A stretch of 10,999 bases of DNA from contig JAFAZL010000579.1 in assembly GCA_019239815.1 (NCBI GenBank), positions 1 to 10,999 on the forward strand. Direction: 5' to 3'. Positions 6,756 through 10,999 of the stretch are shown here, piece by piece (within the stretch, counting starts at the first letter, position 1; every line of letters starts with the position of its first letter). Source of the DNA: Acidobacteriota bacterium. Its GTDB lineage: Bacteria; Acidobacteriota; Terriglobia; Acidoferrales; UBA7541. Under the pieces are notes generated by a model that ran no database searches, had not been told where the DNA came from, and saw only the letters and a program-made list of their open reading frames with translations. The position numbers were made by a program, and so were the translations under genes.

Positions 6756-7538
6756 TCAGGCTTTTTCGTGGTGGCAGCAGCCGGGGTCTTTTGTGGCGGT
6801 CGACGGGTTGGATTGCGGATATTTGTCGTGATGGCGGACCCAGGCCATGGGTGGCATCAGGTTGGCTTCGTCGCGGCCTTTGGGGACGATGTCGAGCCAG
6901 TTGTAGGCGTTGATCATGGTGTCGAGGCCGCGGCCGAAGCTGGAATAGGTGTGATAGATGTTGCCGGCTTCGTCTTTGATGAAGCAGCTGGCGCCGGGAC
7001 CTTCGACTTCGGGGAAGCGCTGGGTGCCGAAGTTGTAGCCGGTGGTGCCGCTGTCGACCTGTTCCTTGGTGAAGGAGACGTTGTAGTCGTAGTTGAAGTC
7101 GGTGTCGTGGGACGAGACCCAATTGAAATTCCAGCCCATGCGCTTTTTGAATTCTTCGAGCTTGGCGAGCGGCGCACGCGAAACGGCGACGTACGCAACG
7201 TCGCGAGCGGCGAGGTGCGGCAGCGAGCCTTCGACGTGATCGGAAATGAATGAGCAGCCGCGGCAGCCTTCGGCCCAATCAGGCGCGAACATGAAGTGGT
7301 AAACGATGAGCTGCGACTTGTCGCCGAAGAGATCGGCGAGCGTGACTTTGCCTGAGGGCGAGTCGAAGACGTAGTTCTTTTCGACCTTTTCCCAAGGGAG
7401 CTGCTGACGCTGGCGAGCGATATCATCGCGCAGGCGCGTCAGCTCTTTTTCTTTCGCGAGAAACTCTTTTCGCGCGGCGAGCCAATCGGAGTGCGATACG
7501 ACTTTGTGACTTGGATTTACGGCCGGTGCGGTTGCCAT
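6756..7538 (-). CDS. DUF899 family protein (thioredoxin-like fold)
   Basis: Protein of 260 residues from the AhpC/thioredoxin-like DUF899 family. A charged N-terminal helix (about 15-45, SDWLAARKEFLAKEKELTRLRDD) precedes LPWEKVEKNYVF (47-58). The core has LIVYHFMFAP (77-86), a CRGC motif at 92-95 inside CRGCSFISDH, a beta-alpha segment VAYVAVSRAPLAKLEEFKKR, and FNYDYNVSFT (148-157). The C-terminus ends with a CCHHE cluster (253-257) after a low-complexity linker, which could bind metal. A redox role is inferred from fold and CxxC; no reaction is established for the family. The ATG at 7536-7538 has AAAGGAG seven bases upstream, and both signals lie inside the preceding 54-residue ORF, so translation is probably coupled. 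Longer in-frame starts are rejected because the real ribosome binding site is here. Confidence 0.92.
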   Translation of the reverse strand: MATAPAVNPSHKVVSHSDWLAARKEFLAKEKELTRLRDDIARQRQQLPWEKVEKNYVFDSPSGKVTLADLFGDKSQLIVYHFMFAPDWAEGCRGCSFISDHVEGSLPHLAARDVAYVAVSRAPLAKLEEFKKRMGWNFNWVSSHDTDFNYDYNVSFTKEQVDSGTTGYNFGTQRFPEVEGPGASCFIKDEAGNIYHTYSSFGRGLDTMINAYNWLDIVPKGRDEANLMPPMAWVRHHDKYPQSNPSTATKDPGCCHHEKA

Positions 7539-7681
7539 TTCAATTCTCCTTTTTGTTTTGGTCGCTGGACCAGATCTCGATTGTTGAGTTTGAGGAATTT
7601 GAAAGTGAGGGCGCTGACGGCGCCGGTGGAAATGGTGGTTGCTATGAGAAAGGTGGCGGACGCGAAGCAAGCGGGGCACAT
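7517..7681 (-). CDS. CPxC one-helix membrane microprotein, 54 aa
   Basis: A short ORF easily missed by length cut-offs. The product starts MCPACFASATFLIATTISTG, has one hydrophobic helix (about 5-27) with a central STG, then a basic tail rich in Lys/Arg (TFKFLKLNNRDLVQRPKQKG). A Cys-Pro-x-Cys pair at residues 2-5 sits at the membrane edge, suggesting a thiol-redox or metal-binding role. The ATG at 7679-7681 is preceded by AAGGAG at eight bases, as strong as any in the window. The stop (7517-7519) lies 22 bases inside the DUF899 gene, whose own ribosome binding site is within this ORF. Strong initiation signals, tight spacing and a sensible protein support a real gene. I recall similar short CPxC helix proteins elsewhere but cannot name a family. 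A physical partnership with DUF899 is an inference. Confidence 0.68.
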   Translation of the reverse strand: MCPACFASATFLIATTISTGAVSALTFKFLKLNNRDLVQRPKQKGELKWQPHRP

Positions 7682-7683
7682 GA

Positions 7684-7881
7684 TTAGGACTCCTTCCTGT
7701 TAGTACGACGAACGAGATCGAAAAAATCGACATTCTCGCTGAAATCGAAGAGAGATTCATCGCGCAAACGACGCGCGATGGCGCAGAGTACCTCCACTAC
7801 GCAAGTCGACGCGTTCGCGCAGCGCGAACGCGAAGAAAAGGCGTCAGCTTGCTCCGGTCGGAATGACAGTTGGTTGCTCAT
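7684..7881 (-). CDS. Small hypothetical ORF, 65 aa, overlapping a REP-like repeat (doubtful)
   Basis: The ATG at 7879-7881 lies ten bases after the SRPBCC stop and has GAGGA at seven to eight bases, partly overlapping that stop. Its own TAA is two bases before the next gene's ATG and its last codons carry that gene's ribosome binding site. This packing looks like a real operon member. However most of the ORF (7748-7868) is a palindromic REP-like repeat, and the protein (Ser/Arg-rich start, CANASTCVVEVLCAIARRL, then ESLFDFSENVDFFDL) resembles no family. It may be a chance frame through an inserted repeat, or a translated repeat that keeps ribosomes running between genes. Confidence 0.35.
   Translation of the reverse strand: MSNQLSFRPEQADAFSSRSRCANASTCVVEVLCAIARRLRDESLFDFSENVDFFDLVRRTNRKES
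7748..7868. repeat. REP-like composite repeat with two perfect hairpins
   Basis: Read on the minus strand it begins TGTCATTCCGACCGGAGC and ends GATGAATCTCTCTTCG, the outline of dispersed acidobacterial repeats. It contains a perfect 10+3+10 inverted repeat, CGCGTTCGCG-CAG-CGCGAACGCG (7810-7832), and a second hairpin ATCGCGC/GCGCGAT with a seven-base loop (7759-7779). It sits between the SRPBCC gene and the CPxC gene and may tune differential expression within the operon. The start TGTCAT is shared with the repeat at 6601-6636. Confidence 0.5.
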
Positions 7882-7891
7882 GACTCGATCC

Positions 7892-8359
7892 TCAGTGGCG
7901 CGTGGCCTGGGCTTCGGCGACTTTTCGGATGCTTTCGTTGATGTGTGTCCAGCCCACGTTTATGCCCTTTTTAAAATCATCGAGGCCGAGGAGGACGCCG
8001 AAGGCGTAGTGGTGGAAGGTGAGGAGCGTTCCGCCTTCCACTTCTTTTAGACGGTACTGAACGTTATGTGTCACCGGGAAGGAAGTCATTAGGGGGCCGG
8101 AGACTTCGAGCAGCGTCGGGCGCTTGATGGCCTGGACGTGGCCCCAGTGGTGGCCGTTGTTGTTGCCGAGGTCGCGGTACCAGCGACCGCCGGGCCACGG
8201 TTCGATCTTCAGCGGCATGGGAGTGCCGTCGGGCGTGGTGTTGCCGGGGCCGAGCTGGGTGAGCATCGCGTCGAACGTGGTTTCGAGCGAAGCGCGGACG
8301 TGGATTTCCTTGTCGAGCTGGATCACCAGGTCTTCAATTCTTGTCGCGGTCAAGATCAT
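7892..8359 (-). CDS. SRPBCC (AHSA1-like) protein, partner of ArsR
   Basis: Cytoplasmic ligand-pocket protein of 155 residues. The opening IQLDKEIHVRASLETTFDAML (13-33) is the typical SRPBCC first strand and helix. Then come a loop rich in Gly/Pro (LGPGNTTPDGTPMPLKIEPW), GGRWYRDLGNNNGHHWGHV (57-75), LLEVSGPL, and the paired strands HNVQYRLKEVEGGTLLTFHHYAFG (98-121), ending with a long helix. WPGGRWYRDLG is typical of SRPBCC proteins encoded next to ArsR. The ATG at 8357-8359 has AAGGAG five to six bases upstream and lies 26 bases inside arsR, so translation is coupled and the pair is one operon. Natural ligand unknown; a signal sensed jointly with ArsR is a common proposal for such pairs but is inferred. 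Confidence 0.9.
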   Translation of the reverse strand: MILTATRIEDLVIQLDKEIHVRASLETTFDAMLTQLGPGNTTPDGTPMPLKIEPWPGGRWYRDLGNNNGHHWGHVQAIKRPTLLEVSGPLMTSFPVTHNVQYRLKEVEGGTLLTFHHYAFGVLLGLDDFKKGINVGWTHINESIRKVAEAQATRH

Positions 8360-8726
8360 TTTTGCTCCTTGGTTTGAAGTTAGTTGGGGAATCCGGTTGC
8401 TGGTTCGTGGTGCGTTCGGCCAGCTCCTTGATCTTGTTGAGCTGGTGTTGCCAGAAGCGTTCGAAAGTGCGGGTCCACTCGTGGAGCGGGCGAATCGCTT
8501 CGGCATTGGTTCGGTAAAACATGTTGCGGCCGTCGCGGCGGACATTTACCAAGCCCACGTCTTTGAGAACACGAAGGTGTTTGGACACAGAAGGTTGTTC
8601 CATGCTCAGGCTGTCGACGATTTCGTTGACCGAGCGCTCTTGGAGGGCGAGGTAGTTCAGGATGTCGCGGCGGCGGGGTTCGGCGACAGCGTTGAAGGCG
8701 TCGGAGGTTGTGGATGCGCGAGGCAT
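8334..8726 (-). CDS. ArsR/SmtB-like winged-helix repressor, non-metal type
   Basis: DNA-binding regulator of 130 residues. The helix-turn-helix is clear: EPRRRDILNYLA (16-27), VNEIVDSLSMEQPSVSKHLRVLKDVGLV (33-60, recognition helix about 44-56) and the wing NVRRDGRNMFYRTN (61-74). HEWTRTFERFWQHQL (82-96) and the remainder are typical of the ArsR subgroup encoded beside SRPBCC/AHSA1 genes. There are no cysteines, so the classical arsenic- or cadmium-thiolate sensor sites are absent. A charged, probably disordered tail follows residue 106. The ATG at 8724-8726 lies at the expected transcription start of its promoter and lacks a proper ribosome binding site, so the mRNA is probably leaderless. 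An inverted repeat overlapping the promoter indicates autorepression. It heads the operon running to the DUF899 gene. Confidence 0.95.
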   Translation of the reverse strand: MPRASTTSDAFNAVAEPRRRDILNYLALQERSVNEIVDSLSMEQPSVSKHLRVLKDVGLVNVRRDGRNMFYRTNAEAIRPLHEWTRTFERFWQHQLNKIKELAERTTNQQPDSPTNFKPRSKNDLDRDKN

Positions 8727-8732
8727 GGTTCC

Positions 8733-8760
8733 AATATATTCCCATATCGGAATATGTCAA
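8733..8760 (-). promoter_or_regulatory. arsR operon promoter
   Basis: On the minus strand a perfect -35 TTGACA (8755-8760) is separated by 16 bases from TATATT (8733-8738, 5 of 6). Only six bases (GGAACC) lie between the -10 box and the ATG, so the expected +1 falls on or next to the start codon. This is the best promoter in the window and predicts a leaderless transcript. Confidence 0.8.
8736..8755. promoter_or_regulatory. ArsR operator, ATATTCC-N6-GGAATAT
   Basis: A perfect 7+6+7 inverted repeat fills the spacer and overlaps the -10 box, reaching the edge of the -35 box. A repressor bound here would block RNA polymerase. Position and symmetry fit an ArsR dimer encoded immediately downstream; binding is inferred, not shown. 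Confidence 0.75.
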
Positions 8761-9040
8761 GAGGAAAATTGAAGTTCTCGTAAGAAAGATTTGAGAAAAG
8801 CCCGGGAAGCAAAAAGGGAAGGGGTAACCAAGAGGCGGAATAAATCGTAGCGGATTCTCTGCATCGCCGATAACTTATTGTATTTAAATGGCTTGCGTGC
8901 GATGGTAGCCCTAAAGATTTCCGTGCTGGCGAGTCGCGGGCGGCTGTGGTATTGATTCCCCAAACACAAGTAGTTCTAGTTCCCCCTAATACCGGGCCTC
9001 GGTCGTATTTCCTATCGAAGATGTTGGTCGGAGAGAACAG
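8761..9040. other. Divergent intergenic region without a gene
   Basis: Lies between the arsR promoter (minus) and the secreted protein at 9041 (plus). It is AT-richer than the genes. A minus-strand frame at 8757-8969 exists but shows no start signal or family resemblance. I could not identify a convincing promoter for the plus-strand gene; the only feature seen is a small stem-loop at 8988-9009. Confidence 0.5.
8988..9009 (+). other. Small stem-loop in the leader of the 9041 gene
   Basis: AATAC (8988-8992) pairs with GTATT (9005-9009), and alternatively ACCG (8991-8994) with CGGT (9000-9003) around GGCCT. It sits 22 bases before the ribosome binding site. It may be a leader hairpin or DNA site; the stem is short and could be chance. 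Confidence 0.2.
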
Positions 9041-9922
9041 ATGAAATTCATAGCGAAGATTCGGACAGCTAGGTGCACCTGCTTAGCGTTGAGTCTTGCC
9101 TTGGCCGGGGCTGTTGTTGGCCAGGATAGTGGCTCGATGAAGAAGCGATTCACCAATGAGGATGTCATAAGCATGGTGAAGCTGGGAATTACGGAGGATG
9201 TGATCGTTGCGAAGATCCGGGCGATGGGCGCGGCGGGAGATGCGATCAGCTTCGACACCGGCGTCGAAGGATTGAAAACACTGAAAGAGAGCGGCGTTCC
9301 CGACTCGGTGATCAAAGCGATGATCAATCCGTCGTCAGCGGGGCCCATGGTTGTCGCGACGGCGAGCTCCACACCGATGACGATTGATCCGAATTTGCCG
9401 CCGCCGGAAGTTGGAGTGTACTGGAAAGATCGAGCCAACTTCGTTTTGCTGCAGGGGCAAGCGTTGACAAATACAAAAGCAGGCGGGAAGGCTGGCAGCT
9501 TTTTCACGAATGGGATGAGGAACCAGCATTGGGATGCGACGCTGGCTGGGCCGACTTCGAAGAATGTCGTGAGAGAGCGTCATCCGATGTTTTATTTGTA
9601 TGTGCCGGATGGATCGGATGCGGCGGACTACGTATTGATCAAGCTGAACAAGAAGAGCGATCACAGGGAGTTTCAGGTTGGGTCGTTTGGAGGAATTACG
9701 GGAGGGAAGTCGGGCGTGAAGAAAGACAAAGAACTTGCGTTCAAGGCGGATCATGTCGGCGTGCGCATGTACAAAGTGACTTTGGACGAGGATTTGAAGC
9801 CGGGAGAATATGCGTTTTTTATGGGGACGGGGCAGGGAGCTACCATGGCAGGCGCTCGCGGCGGGAACAGGTCGGGTGGGAATGCGACTGGCCGGATTTA
9901 TGATTTTAGTATCGCTGAATAG
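9041..9922 (+). CDS. Secreted hypothetical protein with two DVI-x-x-V/L-K helical repeats
   Basis: Exported protein of 293 residues, function unknown. A signal peptide covers about residues 1-28 (basic start, CLALSLALAGAVVG, cleavage near VVGQD). Two helical repeats follow: NEDVISMVKLGITEDVIVAK (39-58) and VEGLKTLKESGVPDSVIKAMI (75-95); the pattern 'D-V-I..-K-x-G-[IV]-x-[ED]-x-V-I' recurs in many secreted acidobacterial proteins. A Pro/Ser/Thr-rich linker (98-122) leads to a beta-rich C-terminal domain (123-293) with GVYWKDRANFVLLQGQ, FYLYVPD, YVLIKLNKKSDHREFQVG and DLKPGEYAFF (251-260), ending TGRIYDFSI. GGAGAG seven bases before the ATG at 9041-9043 supports the start. Its stop is 44 bases from the convergent gene at 9967, with no evident terminator between them. 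A cell-envelope or periplasmic binding role is only a guess. Confidence 0.85.
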   Translation: MKFIAKIRTARCTCLALSLALAGAVVGQDSGSMKKRFTNEDVISMVKLGITEDVIVAKIRAMGAAGDAISFDTGVEGLKTLKESGVPDSVIKAMINPSSAGPMVVATASSTPMTIDPNLPPPEVGVYWKDRANFVLLQGQALTNTKAGGKAGSFFTNGMRNQHWDATLAGPTSKNVVRERHPMFYLYVPDGSDAADYVLIKLNKKSDHREFQVGSFGGITGGKSGVKKDKELAFKADHVGVRMYKVTLDEDLKPGEYAFFMGTGQGATMAGARGGNRSGGNATGRIYDFSIAE

Positions 9923-9966
9923 TTGAGTTGGCGTCGCGGGCGGAAAGAATTGGTGTTGAGCTTCGG

Positions 9967-10560
9967 TTATTTTTCTTTTATCTGGTCGGTGATCCAGTTG
10001 GTTTCCCAGGTTTTTCCGCCGTCGACGGAAAATGCTTGTTCGAAGTGCGGCGAATTGGTTGTGACGCCTGTCCATGTGAAACGGGCGTAGACCGCTCGGC
10101 CTTCGTAGATTTGCTGATTGTAAAATTCGCCTCGTCCGTTGGTGAACTGGCCGACCATCGGATTGGGTTCCATAACGCCGTCGCTGGCGCTGGCCCAGTA
10201 AATACTCCACTGATGCGATTGCGGATTGTAGAGACGCACGGCCAGACCCTGGATGTGCATGCTCTTGTCGGAGGTTGCGACATCCATTTCTTCGACTTCT
10301 GCGCGACCATCCAAGACTTTCCGGCAAGATACAGTGCCGTCGAGTTCGATCCATTCGGTTGAGCCGACCAGGCGTTTTTTCAGGCGTTTCAGATGAATCT
10401 TCCAAGTGCCGACGGCGTAGTCGAAATCGTGTTGGCCGTCTCGCGTGTCATAGGTGCTTTGTTCGGCGTGAACCGTTGTGGGTTGTCGGAGCGTTTGAGG
10501 CAGCAAGAGGAAGAGGCCGAAGAAGACAGAGCAGGCGAGGAAGGATTTGTACGGGCGCAT
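9967..10560 (-). CDS. Secreted DUF1579-like (lipocalin-like barrel) protein
   Basis: Exported protein of 197 residues. A signal peptide spans about 1-32 (RPYKSFLACSVFFGLFLLLPQ, cleavage probable after VHA). The mature part opens with HDFDYAVGTWKIHLKRL (44-60), the 'D[FY]..G.W' start common to DUF1579-type barrels. It continues with EWIELDGTVSCRKVLDGRAEVEEMDV, then GLAVRLYNPQSHQWSIYWA (105-123) and GRGEFYNQQIYEGRAVYARFTW (142-163), ending in SPHFEQAFSVDGGKTWETNWI. The alternating strands fit a small ligand-binding barrel; function is unknown. The ATG at 10558-10560 has GAGAGG about eight bases upstream. A weak promoter may lie upstream (TTGACC at 10664-10669, poor -10). It is convergent with the 9041 gene and divergent from the DUF1569 gene. 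Confidence 0.85.
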   Translation of the reverse strand: MRPYKSFLACSVFFGLFLLLPQTLRQPTTVHAEQSTYDTRDGQHDFDYAVGTWKIHLKRLKKRLVGSTEWIELDGTVSCRKVLDGRAEVEEMDVATSDKSMHIQGLAVRLYNPQSHQWSIYWASASDGVMEPNPMVGQFTNGRGEFYNQQIYEGRAVYARFTWTGVTTNSPHFEQAFSVDGGKTWETNWITDQIKEK

Positions 10561-10727
10561 TGATGGTCCTCTCGAGTTTGGGAATTCATGTTTGCGCGAT
10601 TTGGGTGGCGATGCAATTTTTTTGTCGGTCGGGTGGGTTTTTATTGCAGCGGTTGGAGCGGCTGGTCAAGATAGGTTTGAGCACACAGGCAAGTTGCTGG
10701 AAATAATCAGGCGACGGCGAGGAGACG
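10561..10727. other. Divergent intergenic region
   Basis: Holds the starts of two divergent genes. It has long T- and A-rich tracts and a minus-strand TTGACC (10664-10669). A 70-residue plus-strand frame (10547-10759) runs through it into the next gene, but has no ribosome binding site or resemblance to a family. No convincing operator is seen. Confidence 0.4.
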
Positions 10728-10999
10728 ATGAAGAAGGGGAGTTTGGCGAGCACAACTGACCGGCAGGCGATTTTGGGCCGGCTGGGGAAAATGAGGCCGG
10801 ATAGCCCGCGGCAGTGGGGGAAGATGAATGCGCATCAGGCGATCTGTCATTTGAATGACTCGTTCAAGGGCGTGATGGGTGACATCGCGCTGTCGGGGAA
10901 GCCGATGCTGATCGGCAAGGTCGTGAAATGGGTAGCGTTGTATTCGCCGCTGACGTGGACGCGGGGGACGCCGACGATGCCGGAAGTGGATCAGATGAA
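10728..10999 (+). CDS. DUF1569 family protein (DinB-like fold), partial (runs off right edge)
   Basis: The first 90 residues are present and no stop is reached. The frame has the DUF1569 start: TDRQAILGRLGKMRPDSPRQWGKMNAHQAICHL with the conserved 'W-G-x-M-x-x-H-Q-x-x-x-H-L-x-D-S' block at about 30-45. It continues with F-K-G-V-M-G-D, LYSPLTWTRGTPTMPE (about 72-87) and DQM, matching the family's 'P..W.+G..T.PE.DQ' segment. Histidines H36 and H41 in the first block are candidate metal ligands. The function of the family is not established; the fold is related to DinB four-helix bundles. The ATG at 10728-10730 has GAGGAG three to five bases upstream, somewhat close. It is divergent from the DUF1579-like gene. 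Confidence 0.88.
   Translation, partial: MKKGSLASTTDRQAILGRLGKMRPDSPRQWGKMNAHQAICHLNDSFKGVMGDIALSGKPMLIGKVVKWVALYSPLTWTRGTPTMPEVDQM

Noticed and set aside
6687..7253. Plus-strand frame of 188 codons rich in Val/Gly/Ala
   Set aside because: Antisense to DUF899, whose reading frame has conserved motifs and a ribosome binding site.
8889..8902. Sigma54-like TGGC...TTGC/GTGC element
   Set aside because: The spacing between the GG and GC doublets does not fit the required -24/-12 arrangement.
8757..8969. Minus-strand ORF of 70 codons upstream of arsR
   Set aside because: No start signal, no resemblance to known proteins, and it ends inside the arsR promoter.

Overview
The window looks like an ordinary chromosomal segment of an acidobacterium (class Terriglobia/Acidobacteriia is my best guess). 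The main reasons are a PadR regulator translationally coupled to an eight-helix 'orphan' MacB/FtsX permease with an N-terminal cytoplasmic helical domain and a C-terminal RRASTIDPLRALRHE signature (the ADOP type, abundant in Acidobacteriota); a secreted protein with a carboxypeptidase-regulatory-like domain and a QDPRYF C-terminal domain; and REP-like repeats of the TGTCATyCC type between genes. Genes are GC-rich with strong AAGGAG-type ribosome binding sites. I see no phage, transposase, CRISPR, tRNA or rRNA.

Layout, left to right. Positions 1-8726 read almost entirely on the minus strand. Transcription on that strand begins at a textbook self-regulated promoter (8733-8760) in front of an arsR-type repressor (8334-8726). 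A tightly packed run follows: an SRPBCC/AHSA1-like protein (7892-8359), a doubtful 65-residue ORF built on a REP-like repeat (7684-7881), an easily missed 54-residue CPxC one-helix membrane protein (7517-7681) and a DUF899 thioredoxin-fold protein (6756-7538). A strong hairpin and a REP-like repeat (6601-6736) probably close this unit. Next come a DinB-like protein (6015-6530) and a second SRPBCC protein (5361-5894). The padR promoter overlaps the stop codon of that SRPBCC gene. A roughly 370-base leader with two perfect palindromes precedes padR (4620-4964), which overlaps the ADOP permease (1870-4623) by ATGA. Downstream are the secreted CarboxypepD_reg-like protein (434-1582) and the start of a cyclophilin-type prolyl isomerase cut by the window edge (1-318).

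To the right of the arsR promoter the organisation is looser: a secreted two-repeat protein on the plus strand (9041-9922), a convergent secreted DUF1579-like protein (9967-10560) and a divergent DUF1569 (DinB-like fold) gene cut by the right edge (10728-10999).

Functionally the ArsR/SRPBCC/CPxC/DUF899 group looks like a small, locally regulated stress or redox accessory operon, and PadR/ADOP looks like a self-contained regulated membrane-permease unit. Neither substrate nor signal can be read from the sequence. Nothing here is a clear new defence or mobile system. The most worthwhile points are the unannotated CPxC microprotein, the apparently leaderless arsR transcript with its operator, and the palindromic leader of padR.
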